From Paracoccaceae bacterium (GTDB taxonomy: Bacteria > Pseudomonadota > Alphaproteobacteria > Rhodobacterales > Rhodobacteraceae): DNA of 37,727 bases. Location of the stretch: NCBI GenBank assembly GCA_007118295.1, contig SKRW01000038.1, positions 1 to 37,727 of the forward strand, written 5' to 3'. The notes under the pieces were generated by a model that was not told the DNA's origin, did no database searches, and saw only the letters and a list, made by a program, of their open reading frames with translations. Both the position numbers and the translations under genes were made by a program. Positions 9,275 to 18,912 of the stretch are shown piece by piece (position 1 is the first letter of the stretch; each line of letters begins with the position of its first letter).

Positions 9275-9562
9275 ATGATCATCAACCACCCCCTTCTTGG
9301 TCCGCGTGACGCAGCGGAGTTTATCTACAAGGGAGATGCCAGCCTGATTGACCGCCCCGATGGCATGGCAGAGGGGGCGCTCGCGGCATTTGACGCGTAT
9401 CTGCACCTGCGCGACAACCCCGCGGGTCTGCACCGCGAATTGTGGTATCACGAACAGGGTGATCGGTCGTGGCTGGTCGTGACCCGCAACACGCTGACGC
9501 ACGAGATCACAAGGGTGGAGTTGGCACGCGATGTGGCACGCGCACAGGGGAGGGGGCGATGA
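9275..9562 (+). CDS. soxD: Sarcosine oxidase subunit delta
   Basis: 95 aa; CPLCGPRD-like N-terminus degenerate here (MIINHPLLGPRDAAEFIYKGDA), AFDAYLHLRDNPAGLHRELWYHEQGDRSWLVVTRNTLTHEI; located between soxB and soxA. Confidence 0.9.
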   Translation: MIINHPLLGPRDAAEFIYKGDASLIDRPDGMAEGALAAFDAYLHLRDNPAGLHRELWYHEQGDRSWLVVTRNTLTHEITRVELARDVARAQGRGR

Positions 9563-12462
9563 CCCAGCCCTTCCGGCTGTCCGGTGGCCAGATTGACCGC
9601 TCGCGCCTTGTCAGGTTTCAGTGGAATGACCGCTGGATGAGTGGACACCCCGGCGATACGCTTGCCTCGGCGCTGATGGCGAACGGGGTGCGCTTGGTGG
9701 GCCGGTCGTTCAAGTATCATCGCCCGCGCGGTATCTTCTCGGCGGGCACGGAAGAGCCCAATGCGCTGGTGCAATTGCGCAAGGGGGCTGCACAGGAACC
9801 CAACACACGCGCGACGACGGTTGAGTTGTTCGATGGCCTTTATGCCACCAGCCAGAACCATCGCGGGTCACTGGAATGGGATCTTCTGGCGATCAACGAC
9901 CTGCTTGCACCGCTGCTTTCGGCGGGGTTCTACTACAAGACGTTCATGTGGCCCGCAAAGCTGTGGGAAAAGCTGTATGAACCTGCAATCCGGTCGGCTG
10001 CAGGGCTGGGTCGCCTGTCGGAACGGCCTGACCCGGATTGCTATGTCCACGGGTTTCTGCATTGCGATCTGTTGGTGATCGGTGGCGGCCCTGCCGGGCT
10101 TGCAGCCGCTCTGGCTGCCGGGCGCGCGGGGCTGCGGGTGATCGTCGCGGATGAGGATTTCCGCCTGGGTGGGCGGCTGAATTCGGATCGGGAAGAAGTC
10201 GATGGCCAGCCCGGCACAGACTGGGCAAAGGCTGCCGTGGCCGAGCTGATTGCGATGCCGCGCGTGCGGGTGATGCCCCGATCCACGGTCTTTGGCGCTT
10301 TCGACCATGGTATCTATGGCGCGCTGGAACGCATGACAGACCATCTGCGGCAGTCTGATGGCAAGCCGCGGCAAGTGGCGTGGCGGATCTATGCCAAGCG
10401 CGCACTGCTCGCGGCAGGGGCCACCGAGCGCGCCATTGCCTTTGGCAATAACGACCGACCGGGTATCATGCTTGCAGGCGCGGTGCGCAGCTATGTCAAC
10501 CGCTTCGGGGCTGCCCCCGGCAGGCGCGTCGCCGTGTTTGCCAACAATGACGATGGGCTGCGCACAGCCGATGATCTGCGCGCGGCAGGGATAGAGGTTG
10601 CCAGCGTTCTGGACGCGCGCACAGGGGCTGCGATTGTCGATACGCGCGGACGCAAGGCGCTGCGTCAGATCATTCTTGCCGATGGCACGCGGATCGATGC
10701 GGATTGTCTGGCGGTTTCGGGCGGTTGGTCGCCGAATGTGCACCTGACCTGCCACCAGCGCGGGCGTCCGGTCTGGTCCGACCGGATCAGCGGGTTTGTG
10801 CCGGGTGGCGTGTTGCCGCCGGGGCTGTCGGTGACCGGGGCCGCGAATGGGACGATGACCCTTGGTGCCGCCCTGCGCGAAGGCCATGTCGAGGGGTCAC
10901 GTCTTGCGGCAGAACTGGGGCAGCGGCCCGCAAAGGGTGGGCCCCCAGTAGCGGCGGATGCCTCTTTTGCGGTGACTCCCATCTGGCATGTTGGCGCTTC
11001 CCGCGCGCGGTCATGGGTCGATTTGCAAAATGATGTCACAACCAAGGATGTGACACAGGCATATCAGGAAGGGTTCCGCGCGGTCGAACATGTCAAGCGC
11101 TATACGACGCTTGGCATGGCGACGGATCAGGGGCGGACCTCTGGCCTGCTGGGGTTGGGGGTGCTGGCTGACTTGTCCGGCAAACCTGTTGCCGAGATCG
11201 GAACAACCATGTTCCGCCCACCCTATACGCCTGTTGCTATCGGCGCATTCGCTGGCCGTGCGCGAGGTAAGGCGTATCGCGCGACCCGCCTGACACCGTC
11301 GCATGACTGGGCAACCGAGACTGGCGCCAGTTTCACCGAAGCAGGGCTGTGGATGCGTGCGCAGTGGTTCGCGCGCGACGGCGAGGCGGGCTGGCGCGAC
11401 TCGGTAGATCGCGAAGTGATGATGACGCGGCGCTCGGTCGGGGTTTGCGATGTCTCGACTTTGGGCAAGATCGACATTCAGGGACGCGATTCTGCCGAAT
11501 TCCTGAACCGCGTCTATGCCAATGCGTTCCTCAAGCTGCCCGTCGGACGTGTGCGCTATGGTCTGATGCTGCGCGAGGATGGCTTTGTCTATGATGACGG
11601 CACCACCGCGCGGCTGGCGCAGACGCATTTCGTCATGACAACGACGACCGCGAATGCCGCAGGCGTGCTGCGTCATCTGGAATTTGCGCGTCAATGCCTG
11701 TGGCCGGATCTGGATGTCCATTTGATCTCGACGACCGACTCCTGGGCGCAGTTCGCAGTGGCAGGACCGAACGCGCGGGCGCTGGTGTCGCGCGTGGTCG
11801 ATGATCTGGACCTGTCGAACGATGCATTTCCGTTCATGGCCTGCGCGGAATGCACTGTGTTTGGCGGCACGCCCGCGCGGCTGTTCCGTATATCGTTCTC
11901 GGGCGAACTGGCTTACGAGGTCGCTGTCCCTGCACGCTTTGGCGATGCCATGATGCGGGCGCTGATGCAGGTTGGCGCGGCCTTTGATGCAGTCGCATAT
12001 GGTGTCGAGGCACTTGGTGTGATGCGCATCGAGAAAGGACATGCCGCAGGCGGAGAGTTGAACGGTCAGACCACGGCGCGCATGCTGGGTCTGGGCGCGA
12101 TGGTTTCGGACAGGAAGGATGCGATTGGCGGTACGCTGTCGCGCCGCCCTGAAATGCAGGCCGAAGCTGGTCTGCGTCTGATGGGCTTTCGACCAGTGGA
12201 CCGCACGCAAAACCTGATGGCGGGCGCGCATTTTCTGACACAGGGTGCCGCTACGGATACGGCGCATGATCAGGGCTGGCTGAGTTCGGTAGCCTGGTCG
12301 CCCGAGCTGGGCCATTCGATCGGGCTGGGGTTCCTGCTGAATGGCGAGAACCGGCTGGGCGAGAGGCTTCGTGCCTATAACCCTTTGCGGGGTCAGGATA
12401 TTCTGGTCGAAGTTTGTTCGCCCCATCATCTCGATCCTGAAGGAGTGCGGCAACGTGGATGA
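9559..12462 (+). CDS. soxA: Sarcosine oxidase subunit alpha
   Basis: Start MTQPFRLSGGQIDRSRLVRFQWNDRW...; Rossmann motif LLVIGGGPAGLAAALAAGRAG; C-terminal GcvT-like domain. Start chosen from a 4-bp overlap with soxD. Confidence 0.93.
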   Translation: MTQPFRLSGGQIDRSRLVRFQWNDRWMSGHPGDTLASALMANGVRLVGRSFKYHRPRGIFSAGTEEPNALVQLRKGAAQEPNTRATTVELFDGLYATSQNHRGSLEWDLLAINDLLAPLLSAGFYYKTFMWPAKLWEKLYEPAIRSAAGLGRLSERPDPDCYVHGFLHCDLLVIGGGPAGLAAALAAGRAGLRVIVADEDFRLGGRLNSDREEVDGQPGTDWAKAAVAELIAMPRVRVMPRSTVFGAFDHGIYGALERMTDHLRQSDGKPRQVAWRIYAKRALLAAGATERAIAFGNNDRPGIMLAGAVRSYVNRFGAAPGRRVAVFANNDDGLRTADDLRAAGIEVASVLDARTGAAIVDTRGRKALRQIILADGTRIDADCLAVSGGWSPNVHLTCHQRGRPVWSDRISGFVPGGVLPPGLSVTGAANGTMTLGAALREGHVEGSRLAAELGQRPAKGGPPVAADASFAVTPIWHVGASRARSWVDLQNDVTTKDVTQAYQEGFRAVEHVKRYTTLGMATDQGRTSGLLGLGVLADLSGKPVAEIGTTMFRPPYTPVAIGAFAGRARGKAYRATRLTPSHDWATETGASFTEAGLWMRAQWFARDGEAGWRDSVDREVMMTRRSVGVCDVSTLGKIDIQGRDSAEFLNRVYANAFLKLPVGRVRYGLMLREDGFVYDDGTTARLAQTHFVMTTTTANAAGVLRHLEFARQCLWPDLDVHLISTTDSWAQFAVAGPNARALVSRVVDDLDLSNDAFPFMACAECTVFGGTPARLFRISFSGELAYEVAVPARFGDAMMRALMQVGAAFDAVAYGVEALGVMRIEKGHAAGGELNGQTTARMLGLGAMVSDRKDAIGGTLSRRPEMQAEAGLRLMGFRPVDRTQNLMAGAHFLTQGAATDTAHDQGWLSSVAWSPELGHSIGLGFLLNGENRLGERLRAYNPLRGQDILVEVCSPHHLDPEGVRQRG

Positions 12463-13021
12463 GAACCGTTTGCAGGCCAAAGCGCCGCTTGGCGGGCGCG
12501 ACAGGCAGATCGGGCGTGCACGTTTGCGCGAAAGAGATGAGCTTTCACTGGTTTCGCTAGCGATCCCTCTGGGCGGCGAGGCTGAACTCGGTGATGCGCT
12601 GAAACAGGCGTATGGGCTTGATATGCCTGACCCCCGGCGCGGTCGCTGCAAAGGTGATATATGGGCCTTGCGAACAGGCCATGATCAGATGCTGCTGATC
12701 TTTCCGCACCCGACCCCGGATGCGGGTGTTCATGTCAACGCAAGGTTGAGCACTCGCGCTTATGTGACCGATCAGACCGATGGTTGGGTCAAGCTGTTGC
12801 TTTCGGGAGCGGCTGGTCTTGATGCACTGGAGCGCCTTTGTCCGCTTGATCTGGAGCTTGCCGCCTTCCCGGTCGGGGCTTCGGCGCGCACGGTGATGGA
12901 ACATCTGGGCGTGATCCTGCTGCGGCTGGAGCAGGACCGCTTTCTGCTGCTTTCGGCGCGGTCCTCGGCAGAATCGTTCTGGGACGCAGTCGCGATGTCT
13001 TGCGAATTTGTCGTCGATTGA
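12455..13021 (+). CDS. soxG: Sarcosine oxidase subunit gamma
   Basis: GTG start; VDENRLQAKAPLGGRD...LSTRAYVTDQTDGWVKLLLSGAAGLDALERLCPLDL; position after soxA. Confidence 0.85.
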   Translation: MDENRLQAKAPLGGRDRQIGRARLRERDELSLVSLAIPLGGEAELGDALKQAYGLDMPDPRRGRCKGDIWALRTGHDQMLLIFPHPTPDAGVHVNARLSTRAYVTDQTDGWVKLLLSGAAGLDALERLCPLDLELAAFPVGASARTVMEHLGVILLRLEQDRFLLLSARSSAESFWDAVAMSCEFVVD

Positions 13022-13170
13022 CCTGTTGCCCGCGTAGTTGGCAAATCAGGCGGCAATCGGCGCGAACGGGCCTATCTTGCGGCAGGTACCTTGTGATCCG
13101 GCCTTGATCCCCCTAAGTCTCTGAGCAGAGGTTCGTATTGAGAACCAATGAATTTTACAGGGAACAGGTA

Positions 13171-14058
13171 ATGACACGGGTAACGAAGGCGGTCTTTCCA
13201 GTTGCAGGTCTGGGCACGCGATTTTTGCCGGCGACCAAGGCAATGCCGAAAGAACTGTTGCCGATTATTGACAAGCCAATCGTACAATATGCTGTTGAAG
13301 AAGCTGTCGCGGCAGGCATTACCGAGTTGATCTTTGTCACCGGGCGCAACAAGCGCGCCGTGGGCGACCATTTCGATGCCAATCTGGAACTGGAGGCCCA
13401 ACTCGTTGCCAAGGGCAAGCCAGAGTTGCGCGATATGGTCCGCAACATCGTGCCCGAAGGCGTCGCGTGCATTTTTATGCGTCAGCCAGAACCTTTGGGT
13501 CTGGGCCATGCGGTTCTGTGCGCGGCACCAGCCGTTGGCAACAATCCCTTTGCGGTGCTCTTGGCGGATGATCTGATGCAGGGCGAGATCCTGCCGACCG
13601 TTGCGCTGGTCGAGGCATTCGCCCGTGACCCGCGTACTGTGCTGTCGGTGTCAGAGGTCGCGCGCGAGGAAGTGTCAAAATATGGCATCATTCGACCCGG
13701 TTCCATTGGGCCGGACGGTGTGATCACCGTAGACGGCATTGTAGAGAAGCCACCTGCCAACGAGGCACCGTCGCGGCTGGCCTCGTTCGGGCGCTATGTT
13801 TTCACGCCCGAGGTATTTGAAATCCTGCGCCACCTGCGCCCTGGCGCTGGTGGAGAAATACAACTTGCAGATGCAATCGACGAACTGGCCCGGCAGGGCA
13901 AGGTATCCGCGATCACCAATCCCTCTCGGCGATATGACTGCGGATCGAAATTTGGCTATCTGACAGCCCTTGTCGATGCAGCATTGGCAGACCCGGAGTA
14001 CAGCGCGCGCTTCCTTGAACTGATCCGCAATCGCGTGGAGAAACCTTTAGAAAAATGA
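13171..14058 (+). CDS. galU: UTP--glucose-1-phosphate uridylyltransferase
   Basis: MTRVTKAVFPVAGLGTRFLPATKAMPKELLPIIDKPIVQYAVEEAVAAGI, a classic GalU N-terminus. Confidence 0.95.
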   Translation: MTRVTKAVFPVAGLGTRFLPATKAMPKELLPIIDKPIVQYAVEEAVAAGITELIFVTGRNKRAVGDHFDANLELEAQLVAKGKPELRDMVRNIVPEGVACIFMRQPEPLGLGHAVLCAAPAVGNNPFAVLLADDLMQGEILPTVALVEAFARDPRTVLSVSEVAREEVSKYGIIRPGSIGPDGVITVDGIVEKPPANEAPSRLASFGRYVFTPEVFEILRHLRPGAGGEIQLADAIDELARQGKVSAITNPSRRYDCGSKFGYLTALVDAALADPEYSARFLELIRNRVEKPLEK

Positions 14059-14410
14059 TTTAAATACAAGAGTATAGTTACCCGTTGTTCGTTTCGGAAT
14101 CTGCCCTGTGTTGTTCTGAAAATATCGCGCATCTTGGACGCGGTCAGCACAGGGGGACCGGTTTTTTGCACCGGCCGTTTCATCGCACGGACCAAAACCA
14201 TCATACACGGATCAACCTGCGTACCCGGCAGCGCATTTTTTGTGCAACGTCTTTTTTTCAGGCAATTAATTGCCGGTCGTCAGACCGCCCCCCTATTCTT
14301 ATGCGTGTATTTGTGTATACGACTAGCCTAGATAGTCGCATTTGGACTTGACGGTAGCAGTGTAGCGAGTCGCCCAGAGTGTGGGGGCATTTAAGCCAAC
14401 GGGTGACATT

Positions 14411-15523
14411 ATGACCGACTACTCGAAATTTCTTGTCGTTTTTCTGCTGTCGTTTTTGACATGCGCAATTTTGGTCGTGTCGCGCAGGTACTACATGCCG
14501 CGCCTGCGGCCTCGGGGCGATCTGTCCGCGTGTCAGGCCCTGCATTGTGATGAGACCCCGCGCCTGGGTGGCATTGGCATCATGCTGGCGATGACACTGG
14601 CCATGACGATCATGCCACAAAGTATGGAGCGTCTGTTCGGTATATTTGCCCTCTCGCTTGCCCCGGTTGTTTTCACAGGTCTGGCCGAGGACCTCGGGTA
14701 TCGCGTCTCGCCCAAGGGTCGTCTGTTTGCCGCTGTTGTTTCCAGCCTGGTCATGATCACCGCTCTGTCCGTCTGGATTCCGCCATCAAGTGGGATCGCG
14801 GTAATCGACTTTGTGTTGCAGTTTGCCATCATCGCTGTGCCACTCACAGTGCTGTGGGCGACCGGCATCTGTCATGGGTTCAACCTGATTGATGGTGTCA
14901 ACGGGCTGAGTGCTGGTCTGGCCCTCATGATCGCCACTGGATTGTGGTGGATTGCTGATGCCAGCGGCGCCCGAGAGCTTGCCTTGCTGAGTGCGGCGCT
15001 GATCCCTGCGCTTCTGGGCTTCATGCTGTTCAATTGGCCATATGGCCGGATTTTCCTTGGCGATGCTGGGGCATATGGTATCGGCCATCTGCTTGTCTGG
15101 TTCGCGATCCTGCTGGCATGGGCGCTGCCCGACATCTCTATTGTGGCGCTGGCGCTCATGTTTTTCTGGCCTGTTGCCGATACTTTTCTGGCAATCTGGC
15201 GGCGAAGGTATCTGGGGGCTCCGGTCGATGCCCCAGACAGGCTGCATTTCCACCAGTTCGTTTTCCGTATTCTGGCGCAAACGGTTGGCAAGAGGATGTC
15301 TGCGCGCGCTGTGAATTCGCTGACTGGGTTGGTGCTTCTGCCCTTGGCGGGGATGCCCGTTGTTGCAGCGGTGGTCTTGCGCGATGCGCCTTATCTGGCA
15401 GCGGCGGCCTGGGTCGGTTTCGGGATATTGTTCGTCGTTTGCTATGTCTGGGGTATCGCCCAGTTCAGAGGGCGCAAATTCCGCGGGGCACGGCCAGAGT
15501 TTCATGTGCATCCCGCAGAATAG
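14411..15523 (+). CDS. Polyprenyl-phosphate sugar-1-phosphate transferase, WecA/MraY-like (glycosyltransferase family 4)
   Basis: DETPRLGGIGIML, FNLIDGVNGLSAGLALM, GRIFLGDAGAYGIGHLL; multiple TM segments. Confidence 0.85.
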   Translation: MTDYSKFLVVFLLSFLTCAILVVSRRYYMPRLRPRGDLSACQALHCDETPRLGGIGIMLAMTLAMTIMPQSMERLFGIFALSLAPVVFTGLAEDLGYRVSPKGRLFAAVVSSLVMITALSVWIPPSSGIAVIDFVLQFAIIAVPLTVLWATGICHGFNLIDGVNGLSAGLALMIATGLWWIADASGARELALLSAALIPALLGFMLFNWPYGRIFLGDAGAYGIGHLLVWFAILLAWALPDISIVALALMFFWPVADTFLAIWRRRYLGAPVDAPDRLHFHQFVFRILAQTVGKRMSARAVNSLTGLVLLPLAGMPVVAAVVLRDAPYLAAAAWVGFGILFVVCYVWGIAQFRGRKFRGARPEFHVHPAE

Positions 15524-15542
15524 GGCTCCTGTCCCACATGCG

Positions 15543-16901
15543 CTATTGCAATATCAGCGCACGGAGTGCTGCCACCTGCTCTGACAGTAGCCTGGCGTTG
15601 CCGCGGGATTCTGCATTCAGCCTCATGACGGGCTCTGTATTGGAGGCGCGCAGGTTGAAACGCCAGTCCCCCATATCAAGGCTGATGCCGTCGGTTTCAT
15701 CCACTTCCAATGCACTCGGCATGTAGGTGGCACGGATGCGGTCCATCACCGACTGAGCATCGGCAAGGGTAAAGGACATTTCGCCCGAAGATGGAAAAGC
15801 CGAACGCCTCTGCGCGACCAGATCGCGCAAGGGGCCCTTGCGACTGACCAACTCGGCGATCAGCAGCCATGGGATCATGCCTGAATCACAATGGCAGAAC
15901 GCGCGAAAATAATGATGCGCCGACATTTCGCCGCCATAGACTGCCCCGGTGTCACGCATGGCTTGCTTGATATAGGCATGCCCTGTGCGCGACTGAACCG
16001 CCTGTCCGCCGGCGCGGGTGACCACATCGCGTGTGTTCCACAGCACGCGCGGGTCGTGAATGATTGTCGCGCCCGGTGTCCTGGACAAGAACACCTCGGC
16101 CAGAAGACCCACGATATACTCGCCCGCGACAAATTCACCCTCGTGGTCGAAAAAGAAACAGCGGTCGAAGTCTCCATCCCAGGCAACCCCGAAATCCGCT
16201 CCTGCGTCACGCACGCCCTGTGCGGTGGCGGGCTGGTTCTCGGGCAGAAGCGGGTTCGGGATTCCATTCGGAAAGGACCCGTCAGGCGCATGGTTCATAC
16301 GCCTGAATTGCAGACGGGCGCCGCGTGCGTCCAGTTCTGCGGCCAGCGCGTCAAAGGTCGGGCCTGCCGCGCCATTGCCCGCATTGACCAGAATTGTCAG
16401 CGGGCCAAGCGCGGGGGCGTCGACAACGGACATCAGTTTCTGAACATAGGCCAAACGCGCGTCTGCCGCGATATCTCGTCTGTGTCCGCCTGCCCGCGCA
16501 GCGCCGAACGCATTGCGCCCGGCGAGTGCCTTTATCTGTGCCAGACCAGTTGATGCGTCCAGCGGGGCCGACCCGGCGCGCACCATCTTCATGCCATTCC
16601 AGTCAATCGGGTTGTGCGATGCTGTCACGCAGATCCCGCCATCTGTATCGAAATGCGATGTTGCAAAATACATCTCTTCGGTGCCCGAAAGGCCCAGATC
16701 AAGCACCTCGACGCCTTCGTCGATCAGCGCTGATGCAACTGCATCAGCTAGCGTTTCAGAGGATGCGCGGCAATCTCGCCCCAGAATGACCCTTTGCGCT
16801 CCGAGTGTCCGGGCAAAGCCGCGCCCGATGCGATAGGCGATGCCTGCGTCCAGATCCATACCCAACCGCCCACGGATGTCATAGGCCTTGAAACAGGTCA
16901 T
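15543..16901 (-). CDS. Phosphomannomutase/phosphoglucomutase
   Basis: MTCFKAYDIRGRLG, TASHNPIDWNGMKMV, AWDGDFDRCFFFD, GGEMSAHHYFRAF, ASNTEPVMRLNAES. The ORF track's 17054 start is probably too long. Confidence 0.92.
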   Translation of the reverse strand: MTCFKAYDIRGRLGMDLDAGIAYRIGRGFARTLGAQRVILGRDCRASSETLADAVASALIDEGVEVLDLGLSGTEEMYFATSHFDTDGGICVTASHNPIDWNGMKMVRAGSAPLDASTGLAQIKALAGRNAFGAARAGGHRRDIAADARLAYVQKLMSVVDAPALGPLTILVNAGNGAAGPTFDALAAELDARGARLQFRRMNHAPDGSFPNGIPNPLLPENQPATAQGVRDAGADFGVAWDGDFDRCFFFDHEGEFVAGEYIVGLLAEVFLSRTPGATIIHDPRVLWNTRDVVTRAGGQAVQSRTGHAYIKQAMRDTGAVYGGEMSAHHYFRAFCHCDSGMIPWLLIAELVSRKGPLRDLVAQRRSAFPSSGEMSFTLADAQSVMDRIRATYMPSALEVDETDGISLDMGDWRFNLRASNTEPVMRLNAESRGNARLLSEQVAALRALILQ

Positions 16902-17108
16902 TTCTGTCACGACAACTCTCCGGTAATCTGCGCCCCGCCATGATACCTGTCTGCCAGCAATGCCGGGGGCAGTAAAGCCGCGCTCTGATCTGCCCAATGG
17001 CTGATGTCGCATGATGACCAAGCGCAATGCCTGACCGGTGCAGAAGCGAAACATCTGGTGTCATTGTCACGCAACCAACCAGCATGGCGGGTCAGCAGCA
17101 CCCGAAAA

Positions 17109-17144
17109 AAACAAGGCCCCGAGGGTTTCCTCGGGGCCTTGTTT
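17109..17144 (-). terminator. Rho-independent terminator for the cytochrome c2 gene / end of the PGC superoperon
   Basis: 16-bp stem aaacaaggccccgagg / cctcggggccttgttt with a gttt loop. The A-run at 17105-17110 reads as a U-run on the minus transcript and follows the stop at 17163. Confidence 0.85.
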
Positions 17145-17162
17145 GCATGTCTCGGCAAATGT

Positions 17163-17636
17163 TCAGTTGGTTGCTGCCGCTTCGTCTTCTTCGTCCTCAG
17201 CCTCGGGGGCAAGGCTGACCAGAAATGCAATGATATCACGCGCGGTATCTTCGTCGCGGACACGGAAGGACATCTGGCTACGCGCACGGCGATCATCCAG
17301 AGCTTCACGCAAATATGTGTTCGGGTCCAGCAGGTAAGGCACCATATCCTCTTCGGTCCAGACCAGACCGGCTTCGCCCGCCTCGACCAGTGAAGCGCCA
17401 TAGCGGAAACCGTCAATTATACCGGCCTGACGCCCGATGACGCTGTAAAGGTTCGGACCAGTGCGCACATTCGGGCGACCGGCCAGAACATCACCAGCCT
17501 CATTGATCACATTGTGACAGTTCTGGCACTGACTTGTGAACGCTGACGCCCCGGCTTCGGGATCCCCAGCGTGCGCGGCGAAAGCGGCAAACGAGAACGC
17601 AATCGCGCCAAGCGCCGTAGTGTTCAGTATTTTCAT
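17163..17636 (-). CDS. cycA: Cytochrome c2 (class I c-type cytochrome)
   Basis: Signal peptide MKILNTTALGAIAFSFAAFAAHA; GDPEAGASAFTSQCQNCH (CXXCH); TGPNLYSVIGRQAG; MSFRV axial Met region; directly downstream of hemA. Confidence 0.85.
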   Translation of the reverse strand: MKILNTTALGAIAFSFAAFAAHAGDPEAGASAFTSQCQNCHNVINEAGDVLAGRPNVRTGPNLYSVIGRQAGIIDGFRYGASLVEAGEAGLVWTEEDMVPYLLDPNTYLREALDDRRARSQMSFRVRDEDTARDIIAFLVSLAPEAEDEEDEAAATN

Positions 17637-17700
17637 AGTTTTTCCTCCCGGATCAGACGGTTTAGATGTGGCTCAGAGCGCGCTTGAGTCAAGTCACTTT

Positions 17701-18912
17701 TCAGGCGACAGCATGGGCGATTGCACATTGTTTCCACAGTGATGTGAGCGCGTCGACCAGATGATCGATATCGGCATCAGTGTGAAGCGGGCCGGGCGTG
17801 ATGCGCAGCCGTTCCGTACCCTTGGGCACAGTGGGGTAGTTGATCGGCTGCACATAGACGCCCCAATCGTGCATCAGGATGTCCGAGATCATGCGGCACT
17901 TGACCGGGTCGCCAATCATGACGGGGATGATGTGACTTTCATTGGCCATATGCGGTATGCCTACTGAATCGAGCCGCGCCCGCAGACGTGCAACGCGAGA
18001 GCGCTGCGCCATGCGTTCGTGATCCGAATTTTTCAGATGCCGGATCGAGGTTGTCGCCGCCGCCGCAAGCGCCGGTGGCAGGGCGGTGGTGAAGATGAAA
18101 CCCGATGCGAAGGAGCGGATGAAATCACACAACGCCGTAGAGCCCGTGATATACCCGCCCATCACGCCAAACGCCTTGCCCAGCGTCCCTTCGATCAGGG
18201 TGATCCGGTCTGCCAGGCCACGTTCTTCCGAGATGCCACCGCCGCGCGGGCCATACATGCCCACGGCGTGCACCTCGTCCAGATAGCTCATTGCGCCATG
18301 CGCCTCGGCCACCTCGATGATCTCGCGCATCGGGCAGATGTCGCCATCCATGGAATAGACCGATTCAAACGCCACGATCTTGGGCCGGTCACCCACGGCT
18401 TTCAGCTTGCGGTCCAGATCGCGCCAGTCATTGTGTTTCCACAGCACCTTGTCGGCGCGCGAATGGCGGATGCCTTCGATCATGCTGGCGTGGTTTTTCT
18501 CATCCGACAGAATTACGGCGTTGGGGATTTTTGCGCCCAGTGTGGACAGGGCGGCCCAGTTCGACACATACCCCGAGGTGAACAGAAGGGCGGATTCCTT
18601 GGCATGCAGATCGGCGAGTTCCTCTTCCAGAATGCGGTGCATGTGGTTGTTGCCAGAGATATTGCGCGTGCCGCCCGCGCCGGTTCCACAGCTTTCAACC
18701 GCGCGCACCATGCTGCCAACGACCTCGGGATGATGCCCCATGCCCAGATAATCATTCGAACACCAGACCGTGACTTCCTGCACACCCGGACCGTTGAAAT
18801 GCTTGACCCGAGGAAAGGCACCACACTGACGCTCGACTTCGGCGAAGATGCGGTAGTTGCCTTCGGATTTCAGCTTGTCCAGTTCGGCGGCGAAATGAGC
18901 GTCGAAATTCAT
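17701..18912 (-). CDS. hemA: 5-aminolevulinate synthase
   Basis: [36 protein letters not shown]...[28 protein letters not shown]...[17 protein letters not shown]. Confidence 0.96.
   Translation of the reverse strand: MNFDAHFAAELDKLKSEGNYRIFAEVERQCGAFPRVKHFNGPGVQEVTVWCSNDYLGMGHHPEVVGSMVRAVESCGTGAGGTRNISGNNHMHRILEEELADLHAKESALLFTSGYVSNWAALSTLGAKIPNAVILSDEKNHASMIEGIRHSRADKVLWKHNDWRDLDRKLKAVGDRPKIVAFESVYSMDGDICPMREIIEVAEAHGAMSYLDEVHAVGMYGPRGGGISEERGLADRITLIEGTLGKAFGVMGGYITGSTALCDFIRSFASGFIFTTALPPALAAAATTSIRHLKNSDHERMAQRSRVARLRARLDSVGIPHMANESHIIPVMIGDPVKCRMISDILMHDWGVYVQPINYPTVPKGTERLRITPGPLHTDADIDHLVDALTSLWKQCAIAHAVA

Noticed and set aside
11011-12651. 546-aa minus-strand ORF
   Set aside because: Antisense to soxA/soxG; composition typical of a mirror frame.
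14085-14351. 88-aa and 65-aa plus ORFs in the galU-wecA gap
   Set aside because: No domain, no convincing SD and unusual composition; treated as non-coding.
17683-17693. CTTGAGTCAAG inverted repeat upstream of the cytochrome c2 gene
   Set aside because: Lacks the 4-bp spacer of an FNR site (1 bp only); too short to assign.
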